From positions 94,364,001 to 94,428,000 of the forward strand of contig OZ231126.1 of NCBI GenBank assembly GCA_965153355.1: 64,000 bases of DNA, read 5' to 3'. This DNA comes from Flaccisagitta enflata (Eukaryota > Chaetognatha > Sagittoidea > Aphragmophora). Both the position numbers and the translations under genes were made by a program. How positions within the stretch are numbered: the stretch's first letter is position 1; each line of letters begins with the position of its first letter. The notes beneath the pieces were generated by a model. The model was not told the origin of the DNA. It saw only the letters and a program-made list of their open reading frames with translations, and did not search any database. Positions 23,245 through 36,210 of the stretch are shown here, in pieces.

Positions 23245-26200
23245 CATTCACACGGGGGAATTTGGTTTGCTCAGGAACTCTGGCTATCTGAGAAACAACT
23301 GCATCTATTAACCTTGGCGTCATAAAAAATGGCGGATTTTTAAAACCTTTTTTACCAGACTAAATTTGAGAGAAACTAAGGAAAATTGGTGATGGTTACA
23401 AAGCTCTTTGAAAGATCTTTCATTTGAGTCGTGTCTGGATGTGGTGGCTCAAACGGTTTAGAAATTACAGTGATTTAAACAAAACATCTATTTTTTCACC
23501 CTTACAGTGTATCATTAAACGAAAATTGCTAATAATTTCATCATTACCAAAATGGTAGAAGATCTTGTCCGATTGCCTTGAAATTTTTGGTGATGTCTAA
23601 ATTGTGTGTCTTCTGATAGCAGTTCAATTTTTGTGAGAATTGGAAATTTCCTTCTATGGTTTTTGCATGTTTCTTTACTATGCCTCATAAAAATTCTTAG
23701 AAAATGATGCAATTTCAAAAAAACTTGCATTTATTTCTGCATTGTTTGAGCTCATACTCAGTTTACTTCTTTGGAAAAGGGCCCAAGATATATACCTTTG
23801 AACGGACTCTAAAACTGTCATAGATTTCTAACAATTTCAACCATATCTTAATGAACAAAACACTCAATAAAATCCAATCCTTGATTCTCTCAAACAGTAG
23901 TTTTGCAAACCAACATTGAAATCTTTTGCATGGTAAAAATGATAGTAAAAATTGTCCGATTTGGATGAAATTTTAGGAGCTGTTAGAAGAAGGTATGTTG
24001 TACCACTGTATCAATTTTTATCTCAATCGTATGAGATTAAGTATGGTTTTCAAGAGATTGTTTTCAAATTATGGTTGCTTACACACCGTAAGGGCGAAAA
24101 AAGACAAGTACTTTTCAAATTGATATAGCTTCTAAACCATTTGAGCGACAACATGGCGACACAACTCAAATGAAAGATCTTTTGAAGAGCTTTCTAACCA
24201 TCACCAATTTTCCTTAGTTTCTCTCAAATTTAGTCTGGTAAAAAAGGTTTTAAAAATCCGCCATTTTTTATGACGCCAAGGTTACATCAGCTGAATGCGC
24301 AGTTCACCGCTCGTTCCGGAATGGAACAGACATTGTCATCAGGTGTGATGAGAGGCAGGCCATATGGAGGAGTAAGCATCGCCTGGTCGTCAGAATTAAA
24401 CCATGTGATTAATCCTCTGTCCAACTACAAACACAAGCGTATCGTCGCCATTGAGTTGATAACTACGTCAAAAAATATCATTTTGATTTCAGCCTACATG
24501 CCCTTCCTCGACTCTCGCGATAGCACATCGAGTATTGCTGAATATATTGACGCCACTTCTATGATTGAGCTCATCATTAATGATCATCCTGATCATTCTG
24601 ATCATCTGGTTATTGTAGGCGGTGACTTTAACTGCGAATTATCCGGCGAGTCTCCATTTGATTCGATTTGGAATGATTTGGCCAACAAATATTTATTTGC
24701 ATACTGCAGTAATCCTTCCATTTCATCCGGTTACACATACCATCACGTGAAACTTGGTCACAAAAAATTAAATGACCATTTCTTCATAAGTAAAAAGCTC
24801 CTGGAGCAAGGTCAATGCAGTAGCTTTGCGATCTTAGACGACGGACAAAATCCATCAGATCATTTGCCGATCACAATGTCATGAAGCATTGAGATTCAAT
24901 CAACTCATACTGCTCAAAATGAACCGGAATGTAAGCCAAAGCTAAGGTGGAATAAGCTCAACACTAGTGAAATCAGTAGTTATCACAACCAGCTCATTCA
25001 GCTCATAGATAATCAGGAATGGGCGGAAGACTGCTTTCGTGAAATTCATTGTGAGAAGAACAACTGCCGTGAGTCTCTTCAGCGATATTATGAGTTGATC
25101 GTCAATTGCTTAAAAGCAGCAGATTTGATTCTCCCGCGTCATAAGGATGGCATCGTTAAAGACTGGTGGCATCAAGGACTGAGCGAATTGAAACAAAAAT
25201 CAGTTGAAATACACAGGATTTGGATAACTGAGGGGCGTCCAGGTTCTGGTCCCATTCACTTGGAAAAAGTGCGAATTCGTGCATCATACAAGGCAGCCAT
25301 AAGAGCCGCTCAAAGAATGCCAAAGCAAAAAGCATGGGACAAGATTCATGTGGCATTGGAATACTCTGAAACAATCGAGTTTATTCCAAAAACAAAAATG
25401 ATTTTGCACCAGTTGTAAACGGTTGCTCATCAAAACAATCCATCGCTGAAGAATTTAAGAAAAGTTTTGTTGAGAATTCCAAACCAAACAATTCTGCGAA
25501 GGTGGAAGAAATGAATGCAAGATTTTTGGCTCAACATCGCGAATTTACCAACAATCATGGTAGCTTATGTGATTGCGCAACTTACCAAGTTTCTACTGAT
25601 AATGTCATGGATGCCATTTGTCGAATGAAAGTAGGTAAATGCGCGGACGAAGATGGACTTGCTCCTGAGCATTTTCATCATGCACCTTTTTGCTTGATTC
25701 AAAAACTTGTCCATCTTTTTAATTGTATGCTCAGGCCAGGCACTCATACGTCCCTAGTCAGTTCAGATTTGGCTTCATGATACCTATCATAAAGGACAAT
25801 CAAGGAAATCACAGTGATCTTTCCAGCTATCGAGGTATCACTATCTCACCAATCATCTCTAAGGTCTTTGAACATGTCCTCAAAAACATCTTCTCGCCTC
25901 ATCTTCCTACATCGTCTTATCAATTCGGCTTTAAAAGAAAAAGTTGGAAGGTTCACGCCCTACACTGCTTTCGGGAGACGGTGGATTACTTCGCAAATAA
26001 CGAGAGCCGCGTGTTTTGCTCATTTTTGGATGCGTCCAAAGCTTTTGATCGGGTCATTCATTCGGGATTCTTCACCAAACTGATGAACAGAAAGGTTCCA
26101 AAAATATTCATCGACATCATAATGACCTGGCATGATGGGTTATATTACAGAGTCAGGTGGGACGGCCACTATAGCGGGTGGTTCCATGTCGCTGCTGGAG

Positions 26201-26904
26201 TTCGTCAGGGGGAGTGCCTTCCCCGGACTTGTATTGTTTATATGTTGATGATCTCATTTGCATATTGAAGTCACTCGGCGTTGGCTGCTACGTTAGAAAA
26301 ACATTCGCCGCTGCGCTATTCTATGCCGATGACATGGCAGTTTTGGCACCATCTCTCAAAGGATTGCAAAAATTGCTAGACGCATGCTCTGCCTACTGCA
26401 TTGAGTGGGATATCAAGCTTAATGCCAAAAAAACAAAGAATTTATTCTTTGGAAAAGGTTCGAGTCCTTCAAATCAGTATCATCTTGACGGTTTTCTCCT
26501 ACCATTGGAACTCACGTGCATCTCTCTCGGAGTAACTCTCAAATGTGGCGCCTAACTCGGGTGGTGCGTGAGAGAAAAACTCTATCGGGCTCCCAACGCA
26601 ATCATACGCATAGAGGAGCGTTCCGATGACATATTGATGCTCCGATTGCGTTCTGTCCTATGGCATCGAAATCATTAACGTGACAGATCGCGATGCCCGA
26701 AGACAGATGAGAGTTGCCTACTATGCCATTTACCGGAAACTATATGGCAACTCTTACCGTGAGAGCGTCACACTTCTTCAACACTCGCTTGGTCGCTTGA
26801 CGTGGGAAGAGTTTGTTGACAACTTGATAGTAGAAAGGAAAACTTTCTCCGACGCAGCAGACAACGCCCTTCAGAAGCTCTCGTCAACGCATTTCGATGA
26901 ATAG
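23245..26904 (+). pseudogene. Non-LTR ORF2: endonuclease and reverse transcriptase (broken)
   Basis: A polyprotein that nicks target DNA and reverse-transcribes the element's RNA. The start of the endonuclease is missing: the first recognisable block is WFAQELWLSEKQLHLL near 23256-23308, split by the MITE at 23311-24282. After it, GDFN (24621-24632) and SDHLPI (24855-24872) are endonuclease active-site motifs. A TGA at 24882-24884 interrupts the linker. Frame shifts near 25385 and 25740 precede the RT fingers motif SYRGI (25825). RT motif A is FLDASKAFD (26023-26049) and motif B is GVRQGECL (26197-26220). A further shift near 26220 precedes the catalytic YADD (26322-26333). The C-terminus (RQMRVAYYAIYRKLYGNSY, 26699 on) continues after another break and stops at 26904. 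The overall pattern fits the CR1/L2/jockey group. The copy is clearly inactive. Confidence 0.87.
23311..24282. mobile_element. 972-bp TA-flanked MITE inside the endonuclease region
   Basis: Flanked by TA at 23309-23310 and 24283-24284. Termini ACCTTGGCGTCATAAAAAAT and its inverse, with arms nearly identical for over 110 bp and related for about 170 bp. The interior is also roughly palindromic and has no coding capacity. The flanking ORF2 codons read in one frame across the site if one TA is kept. Confidence 0.92.
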
Positions 26905-27096
26905 TGAACACCTCATCATGCTATACACACATTTGTAATATCTAGTTCTTAATTCGTACGTACTCTTATCTCTATCTAACGACTTGCCATGATCGATTGT
27001 AGTTTATAGGTGCATTTGTTCTCGCTACACTTCACGTGTGAATAGTTTATAGATTCATTTGTACTCGCTACACTTTACGTGTGAATAAACAACATA
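26905..27096 (+). other. 3' end of the non-LTR element
   Basis: Untranslated tail with two 43-bp units in tandem (27002-27044 and 27045-27087; GTTTATAG...CACGTGTGAATA). AATAAA overlaps the last unit (27084-27089). There is no poly-A. Ending in short tandem repeats instead of poly-A is typical of CR1/L2-type elements. Confidence 0.7.
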
Positions 27097-27273
27097 TATA
27101 ATAGGGCTTCACTGTAACTCATATCGCCCCTCATTTTCCTCGATGCCTTTTGATACCACATTCTTTTTTTTTTCATTCCGGGCAGCGTTTGTCTGTATGA
27201 GTCAGAACATTCCTTTGGGGAAAAACATAACAAAACAGGAGCGATGAAAGAGAAATTATCAGTTAAGAGGAGC

Positions 27274-27276
<3 letters not shown>

Positions 27277-27354
<78 letters not shown>
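27277..27354. repeat. (GA)n microsatellite
   Basis: About 39 GA units. Confidence 0.97.
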
Positions 27355-27358
<4 letters not shown>

Positions 27359-27380
27359 AAAAAATGTCGGCAACAAATCT

Positions 27381-27540
27381 AGTATAGTGGATTTTAAGGT
27401 ATGCTCGCCTACAAGGCATACGACTTGCTGCCCCACAAGAGATTTTGTAGTTTTTCATATATTGGCAATAGGGCAGCTTCACTGTAAGCCATAATTTTGC
27501 TCAGTTTCTTGAAATGCGCCTCAGTGAAGCTCAACTGTAT
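27381..27540. repeat. Fragments of small CAGT-ended MITEs
   Basis: GCCTACAAGGCATACGACTT, TATTGGCAATAGGGCAGCTT plus CACTGTA, and a second end CAGTGAAGCTCAACTGTA at about 27519-27536. The same words occur at 32497-32623 and 38256-38390, so these are parts of one TA-targeting family. Confidence 0.55.
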
Positions 27541-27702
27541 GGAGTTAAAATCGAGTGGCGAGCAAATTGACTAAAAGCGCATTTCAATGTCGCACGTTTG
27601 CATTCAAGCAATGATGAGAAAAAATCTTGAGCCGAATCAGGCCAAGAAGATGGACAACTAAGAGGAAAATGGCACATAAACGGAAAAGAAATGATTAAAA
27701 AA

Positions 27703-27872
27703 AACAAGGCTGGATACACGGCATTCCAGTCGCGGACGGTTGGGCAGGAGCCGAAATGCAAAACCGCTCGCAAATTTAGAAATATGTCGGACGGACCTAC
27801 CGACGGATCTACCGGCCACCGACGGACCGACTGACAAGGCAAGGTGTTGGGTCACGTGTCTGCGACTATAAA
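27703..27872 (-). repeat. Hairpin-ended repeat, type D
   Basis: Tail AACAAGGCTGGATACACGGC, arm AGTCGCGGAC, GGTTGGGCAGGAGC, GACGGACC-rich tract, CAAGGTGTTGGGTCACGTGT, and arm GTCTGCGACT. The left and right arms agree except for one base. The inner head arm is decayed. Confidence 0.77.
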
Positions 27873-27904
27873 GAAGGAAATAGTTTTCTTGGTTGTCAGC
27901 TCAG

Positions 27905-28525
27905 GATGCGACGACGGAAGAAGAGAAAAGGAAAGAAAAGAAAAGATTAAAGGAGAGAGAGAAGAAAAAAGGAAAGAGAGTAAAAACAAGAAAAGAAAAA
28001 CGAGATAAATGGAAAAGAATGAATAGATAAAAACAAAGGAAATGGCAGCTATTAGTTATTCTAGAGGAGGATGAGCGGAGGGAGAAGAAAGAGATAAACA
28101 GAGAATGGGAGAAGAGGAGATAATGCAAGAGAAGAAGAAGAAAGAAAAGAAGAAGAAAAAGAAGAGGAAGAAGAGGAAGAAGAAGAAGAAGAAGAAAAAG
28201 AAAAAGAAAAAGAAGAAGAAAAAGAAAAAGAAAAAGAAGAAGAAGAAGAAGAAGAAGAAGAAGAAGAAGAAGAAGAAGAAGAAGAAGGAGAAGAAGAGGA
28301 AGAAGAAGAAGAAGAGAAAGAAGAGGAAGAGGAAGAAGAAGAAGAAGAAACAAAAAGAAAAAGAAAAAGAAAAAGAAAAAGAAAAAAAGAAAAAGAAAAA
28401 AAGGAAAGGAAAAGGAATAGGAAAAGGAAAAGGAAAAAGAAAATGATGATGATGATGTTGATGATGATGATGATGATGATGAAGATGATGATGGTGATGA
28501 TGTGATGATGATGATGATGATGATT
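27905..28525. repeat. Purine tract with (GAA)n, (GAAAAA)n and (GAT)n
   Basis: Purines over about 500 bp. GAA-rich core at 28130-28350, AAAAGG/GAAAAA variants to 28440, and GATGAT at 28443-28525. No gene. Confidence 0.93.
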
Positions 28526-28570
28526 TCATCACATATTGCCTTTTCACGCTCTAAGAGGTTTTCACATCCT

Positions 28571-28623
28571 GATTTGTCCGTCCGTCTGCACTTGACATGG
28601 GTAGCCGTGTATCCAGCCTTGTT
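28571..28623 (+). repeat. Type A hairpin repeat, tail fragment
   Basis: TTGTCCGTCCGTC joined to TGCACTTGACATGGGTAGCC and GTGTATCCAGCCTTGTT. The middle has been deleted. Confidence 0.65.
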
Positions 28624-28779
28624 TCGATATGCATTAACTTCCCCTACGACTTAGTTTCTCTGTCACTTCGTCCTAGTCCATTTGCACGCGGTTTTTTTTT
28701 CTTCTTTTTCTATCTTTCTATTTTTTCAATTTTTTTCAATTTTTTCTTTCTTTCTTTTTTCCTTTTTCTTTTTTCTCTT

Positions 28780-28949
<170 letters not shown>

Positions 28950-29044
28950 CGACGGGAGTTCCCCCTGGAAGATGACCGGTGCCACGACCTTTTGATGCCT
29001 CAACGTGACCCTCAAGTGGCCTGGGGCGGGGAAGGAAAGGAGGA

Positions 29045-29046
<2 letters not shown>

Positions 29047-29098
<52 letters not shown>
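29047..29098. repeat. (GA)n microsatellite
   Basis: About 26 units, followed by a GAGGCCGG-rich stretch (29125-29215). Confidence 0.95.
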
Positions 29099-29102
<4 letters not shown>

Positions 29103-29334
29103 GGTACGAAGGAGAATGAGAGCGGGTGAGGCCGGTAAGGGGCGGGGAGGCCGGGTTAGAGCGGAAGAGGCCGAGGGAGGCCGGTAGAGGGCTGGTGAGG
29201 CCGGGTGAGGCCGCCTAAGGTTGCGCCATCCCAGAGGTCAGTTTCTAACGAGCTGTACTCATCCCTCCCAAAGCGCGGAGGAAAGGCGTCAAATTATTAC
29301 AGAGGTAGATTTGGAGTAAATGGATGGCAGCATG

Positions 29335-30345
29335 GATGCAATGGAAACACAAAGAGCAAGGGTACAAGGAGCAAGAGGAGCAAGAGGGGCAAGAAGGGCA
29401 AAAGGGGCAAAAGGGGCAAGAGGGGCGAAAGGGGCAGGACGGATGCAAAGGAAACGAGAAGGGCAAAAGGGGCAAGAGGGGCAAGAGGGATGCAAAGGGA
29501 ACAAGAGGAGCAAAATAGACAAAAGGGGCAAGAGGGGCAAGAGGGATGCAAAGGGAACAAGAGGAGCAAAAGAGGCAAGAGGGGCGAGAGGGGCAAGAGG
29601 GATGCAAAGGAAACGAGAGGAGCAAAAGAGGCAAAAGGGGCAAGAGAGGCAAGAGGGATGCAAAGGGAACAAGAGGAACAAAAGAGGCAAAAGGGGCAAG
29701 AGAGGCAAAAGGGATGCAAAGGAAACGAGAGGAGCAAAAGAGGCAAAAGGGGCAAGAGAGGCAAGAGGGATGCAAAGGGAACAAGAGGAACAAAAGAGGC
29801 AAAAGGGGCAAGAGAGGCAAGAGGGATGCAAAGGGAACAAGAGGAGCAAAATAGACAAAAGGGGCAAGAGGGGCAAGAGGGGCAAGACGGATGCAAAGGG
29901 AACAAGAGGAACAAAAGAGGCAAAAGGGGCAAGAGGGGCAAGAGGGATGCAAAGGGAACAAGAGGAGCAAAAGAGGCAAGAGGGGCGAGAGGGGCAAGAG
30001 GGATGCAAAGGAAACGAGAGGAGCAAAAGAGGCAAAAGGGGCAAGAGAGGCAAGAGGGATGCAAAGGGAACAAGAGGAGCAAAAGAGGCAAAAGGGGCAA
30101 GAGGGGCAAGAGGGATGCAAAGGGAACAAGAGGAGCAAAAGAGGCAAGAGGGGCGAGAGGGGCAAGAGGGATGCAAAGGGAACAAGAGGAGCAAAAGAGG
30201 CAAGAGGGGCGAGAGGGGCAAGAGGGATGCAAAGGAAACGAGAGGAGCAAGGAGGGCGAGAGAGGCAAGAGGGGCAAGATAGGGATGCAAAAGAAACAAG
30301 AGGAGCAAGATGGGCAAGAGGGACAAGAGGGGCAAGAGGGGTGGC
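29335..30345. repeat. GGGCAAGAG purine array, about 1 kb
   Basis: Units of about 56 bp with 9-bp length steps, built on GGGATGCAAAGGGAACAAGA, GGAGCAAAAGAGGCAAAA and repeats of GGGGCAAGA. The array has almost no stop codons in any frame of either strand. This yields open frames of 414 and 320 codons (plus) and over 350 codons (minus) that drift between the same three peptide phases, which argues against translation. Confidence 0.93.
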
Positions 30346-30379
30346 ACAGTCTATCAAATCCCAACCTGATGAAAAATCA

Positions 30380-30866
30380 GGTCGCCCAAGGGCAATATGT
30401 GGTCAGCGGTACCCGTTGCCCTGCTCTGCATGATTTTGAATTGAAGTGAGAGGAAGCAGGGCAACGGCCCCAAAGGGGACAAAGTCCTGTAGAACACAAG
30501 GGGACTTTTGTTCATCCATCCATCCGTCCATCATCCCCAAATTGCCTTCTCAAGCCTGAAATCTGCCCTTTCAGACCTGAAATCTGCCCCTTCAGGCCTG
30601 GAATCTGTGAGAGCAGATTTCAGGCCTGAAAGGGCAGATTTCATGCCTGAGAGAACAGATTTCAGGCCCGAGAGGACAGATTCAAGGCCTAAGAGGCCAA
30701 ATTTCAGATCTGAAAGGGCAAACGTCAGGCCTGAGAGGGCAAATTTCAGGTCTGAGAGGGCCTGTGAGGGCCTGGGGGGGACGAACGGAAGGACGGACGG
30801 ACGGACAAACAAAAGTCCCCCTGTGTTCTACAGGACTTTGTCCCCTTCGGGGCCGCTGCCCAAAAA
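30380..30866 (-). repeat. Type E element, variant arm
   Basis: GGTCAGCGGTACCCGTTGCC, then the hairpin GTTGCCCTGC...GCAGGGCAAC, arm GGCCCCAAAGGGGACAAAGT, and interior 21-22-bp GCCTGAAAGGGCAGATTTCA units that invert near 30610. GGACGGACGG core, then the inverted arm ending GGGGCCGCTGCCCAAAAAA. The stem reads GTTGCCC/GGGCAAC where others have GATGCCC. Confidence 0.82.
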
Positions 30867-30878
30867 ACACATAATGCC

Positions 30879-31443
30879 TTTTTGGGCAGCGGCCCCAAAG
30901 GGCCGATGTCCTGTAGGACACAGGGGGGAATTTCCAGACGTCCGTCCTTCCGTCCTTCCGTCCTTCCGTCCCACCCCCATGGGCCATTGAGGCCTCATAT
31001 CCTCACTCTCAGGCCTGATTTAGGCCCTCTAAGCCCTCAAATTAGCCCTCCAGGCCTCAAATCAGCTCTCTGGGCCTCAAATCAGCTCTCCAGGCCTCAA
31101 ATCAGCTCTCAAGGCATCAAATCAGCTCTCAAGGCCTCAAATCCGCTCTCCAGACCTCAAATCAGCATTCCAGGCCCCAAATCAGCCCTCCAGGCCTCAA
31201 ATCTGCCCCTAGACCTCAAATCTAATCTTCAGGCATAAATCTTCCCCCAGACCTCAAACCCAGCCTCAATTACCTCTTAGGCCTGCTATATTCCCCCTCA
31301 GGACGTCTGGAAATTCCCCCCTGTGTCCTACAGGACATCGGCCCTTTGGGGCCACTGCCCTGCTCTGACTCCACTACTTCACTTGGTCACCCTAAGCAGG
31401 GCATCGGGTACCGCTGACCATGTGCGATCCTTGGATGACTAGT
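30879..31443 (+). repeat. Type E element, opposed to the previous one
   Basis: TTTTTGGGCAGCGGCCCCAA, arm through GTCCTGTAGGACACAGGGG, CGTCCTTC core, 26-bp CCTCAAATCAGCTCTCCAGG units (31000-31270), and the inverted arm. Then GCAGGGCATCGGGTACCGCT and the end GATCCTTGGATGACT. Its head lies 13 bp from the head of the neighbouring element. Confidence 0.85.
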
Positions 31444-31464
31444 TATCCCACTCAACCCACCTGG

Positions 31465-31650
31465 GGCAAGAGGAGCAAGAGGGATGCAAAGCAAACAAGA
31501 GGAGCAAGGGAGGCAAGAGGAGCAAGGGGCGGAAGGGTACAAGGGGAAACCGGAAGAAGGGATACAAAGGTAATAAGAGGAGCACGAGGGGCAAAAGGGG
31601 TAAGAGGAGCAAGATAGGATGCAAAGGAGACAAGAGGAGCAAGAAGGGCA
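31465..31650. repeat. Continuation of the GGGCAAGAG array
   Basis: GGGGCAAGAGGAGCAAGAGG and GATGCAAAG units reappear right after the second type E element. This suggests the two elements sit within, or split, one array. Confidence 0.8.
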
Positions 31651-31769
31651 AGAATTAGAATTAGAATAAATTTAGCCTTAGGAAACCCTAAAAAAGGCTT
31701 TCAAAAAAGGCCATCGTAATCGTTTTGCACCCCAGCAATGCCACATTTACCGTGAAACTAATACTACTA

Positions 31770-31946
31770 CAGTTGAACCCCTCTCTAATGGACCCGCCAC
31801 CAACGGAATTCCGCCTATAACAAACACAAATTCATGGTCCCTTCAAGTTAATTTCTTTTATTTCCTTTGTTGGCAATAACAGAAGTCCACCTATAACGGA
31901 AGAAAACTGTTGGTCCCCTGAAATCCGTTAGAGCGGGGTTCAACTG
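31770..31946. mobile_element. 177-bp Tc1/pogo-like MITE, complete
   Basis: TA at 31768-31769 and 31947-31948. The 23-bp termini start CAGTTGAACCCC and differ at two positions (TCTCTAATGGA versus GCTCTAACGGA). The interior holds a second inverted pair (CCGCCTATAAC/TATAACGGAAG region). Partial relatives start at 48650 and 57408. Confidence 0.92.
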
Positions 31947-31948
31947 TA

Positions 31949-32176
31949 TTTACAATCGTAGACAAGTTTTTTTTTTTGCCCCCGACACCCCTTATTTTAC
32001 AGACCCCATCCCCAAAGTTTTCTTCATTTTTTTTTTTCGACTTGAGCTTGGTGTAAAAGCCGGAAGTGATCAAGATCTATTACCTCATTTTTAATCGCAC
32101 AAAAGAGACACCAAACACCAAACACTTTTTCGGTGATCATGGATGCAGGTTTTTTTTCTTAACTTTCTTGTAACGG
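31949..32176. other. Stretch without recognised gene
   Basis: T runs near 31967 and 32029. Nothing else recognised. Confidence 0.45.
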
Positions 32177-32253
<77 letters not shown>

Positions 32254-32290
32254 TGTCATCATCATTATCATTATCATCATCATCATCATA
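32177..32290. repeat. (CAT)n microsatellite
   Basis: About 26 perfect ATC units, then decayed units. Poly-Asp on minus is compositional. Confidence 0.96.
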
Positions 32291-32496
32291 CATCAACATC
32301 TCTTGAATAAAGGTTTCCACAAGCTTAACACAATCATCATCATCTCCCTCTTCCATGTTGAATATTTAAAAGAAGTAAAAAAAAGATTATCTAAATTCTA
32401 CTTTGGCTGCTTAATGGTTATTTTATGGGATCAGAGCGTCCCAAAATGAGTCTCAGTCAGATGACGGCCGGGTTCACGCGCAATCCGATTTACATG

Positions 32497-32623
32497 CAGT
32501 GGAGCACCGTTAGAGCGAACCTGCTGATAAGGCGTGCCTGCCTGTAAGGCATACAACTTACTGTCCCAACACAGATTTTCATGTTATTTCCATGTTGGCA
32601 ATGTTGGCAATGAAGCTCTACTG
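32497..32623. mobile_element. Small CAGT-ended MITE
   Basis: CAGTGGAGCACCGTTAGAGC at the left and GAAGCTCTACTG at the right. AAGGCATACAACTTACTGTC in the middle is shared with 27381 and 38256. TA follows the right end; the left flank is TG, so the duplication is not perfect. Confidence 0.6.
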
Positions 32624-32640
32624 TAATATCGAAAACAAGA

Positions 32641-32720
32641 TCAAATAGGTGTGAGAAATGTGGGCACAAATGTGAGCACAAATGTGGGCACAAATGTGGG
32701 CACAAATGTGGGCACAAATA
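32641..32720. repeat. GGGCACAAATGT short tandem repeat
   Basis: Six 12-bp units at about 32650-32720. Confidence 0.85.
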
Positions 32721-32857
32721 GCCGTGAAGGGTCCGGTTCAATCAACAGGAGGAACTTCTTATTCTATCTTTTTTTTTTTAATAGTAATGTTGTCCAACTT
32801 TCATGTGGTGACCAAACGGCAAAAATAATCATTGTCTCCGTGAACGTGTGCATAACT

Positions 32858-33075
32858 GCACAAGTCATGAGCGGTTGGGCAGGAGCGGTGACCTTGAATT
32901 TTAAGTGCTACGAGCCTACTAGGCAGGCGCGTCTATGTATAATCGGTGAAAAAACACAGACGGATACACGACAGTGGTAGTGATGCTCAAAATTCACTGT
33001 TTCGGGTTATCCAAAAAAAGCATCAAGGATCTTCGGACGGACCGCCGGAACCAACAAACCATCGAACGGAAACAC
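32858..33075 (-). repeat. Possible decayed type D repeat
   Basis: GCGGTTGGGCAGGAGCGGTG and later GGACGGACCGCCGGAACC match two internal blocks of type D. Neither end is recognisable. Confidence 0.35.
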
Positions 33076-33349
33076 CCTTTTGTAGAGCTCTAGAGAATGA
33101 AAACAGAAAATCAAAACAAAGCAAACAGAAACTAGCAGTCCGACAAACACAGTACAGTGTGAGTCTTTCAGGGTCTTATGATTTGTACTTTTGTAGTTTT
33201 CTTAAACTCGGCTTTAGCCGTCGGCCCATCAGTCTAAATTTATCTCTCCGTTCTGCTTTCCTCTTCGATATCTCGTGTCCTGCCAAAAAATATCACCATG
33301 TCATTTCCACTCGATATCATTGCCATCATTTTCCCCTTTGCTCGTGATA

Positions 33350-33949
33350 ACACCTGTCTGATATTTAGGCGGAAAAGGTTTAGTTAAGTAATTACCAAGT
33401 GTAATGATTGCTGTAAAAAGTCCTAAAACTTCTCCAACAGAACTTAGGAGCTTTAATTCATAAACTTGGAGCATCAAATGCCATGGTCACGGCTTTTAAT
33501 GTCCTGGGATCGTCCTTTGATGGTGACTACTAGTAAATCATTAATGGCTGGAATTACAGAACTGAATTTTTTCTCCAACTTATTCAAATTCATATCATCT
33601 AACATTGCCCATCCTAGGCGCCAAAAACTGGACACTTCCTTACCTTTTGATACTCTTCCTGGAACATAGCTGTCATAATTGCAATTTTTGCCTCTCAAGG
33701 TGCTTTAAATGCCTTGCAATGAAGGGCATTTCCTGAAAACATAAACTTGGGAAAAATTAGTAACATTTTGACATTGCAATAAGGATATCATGGCTGATTT
33801 TAGCATCATACAAAATACAAAATCAAATCTTTTTACCACACAAAAGTACCACTAATTATCTATCTTCAGTGTAAATCTCATGTTACTAGAGCTATATTTA
33901 CTATGTAAACCATATTTACACATTTTCCACCTAAATATCAGTCAGGTGT
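33350..33949. mobile_element. 600-bp TA-flanked MITE
   Basis: TA at 33348-33349 and 33950-33951. Termini ACACCTGTCTGATATTTAGG and the inverse of ACACCTGACTGATATTTAGG. The arms fade after about 30-35 bp. The small open frames inside are not gene-like. Confidence 0.78.
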
Positions 33950-34001
33950 TAATATTTTCTTGCTCATAAATATGCAGACATAAAAAGTGCTGCGCCTAAA
34001 C

Positions 34002-35946
<1,945 letters not shown>

Positions 35947-36060
35947 GCCTAAACAAATTGAGCTACTGACTCGAGATTGATATCATTTAAATAAGATTGA
36001 ACAATCTTTTAAAATTAGATCAATCTAGGGTCACTTGCTCAATCCGTTTAGGCGCAGCAC

Positions 36061-36210
36061 CATTCCAAAGCTGATGCTTCTTTTCAAAATGTCCGTATAT
36101 TTATGAGTTAGTTGGTACCAAAAGTATCAGTGATAACATTTCTAGGAAACAACGCTGGATACGGCGCAGAGGATGTCAAGCGTAGTAAAGCGGGAGCTAA
36201 GATGACAAAA
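36061..36210. other. Short unique stretch
   Basis: Nothing recognised between the outer inverted repeat and type E. Confidence 0.4.

Noticed and set aside
29205-30449. 414-codon open frame, collagen-like Gly/Lys/Arg repeats
   Set aside because: The repeat unit has no stops in any frame. Equally long frames exist on the minus strand, and the peptide slips through the same three phases.
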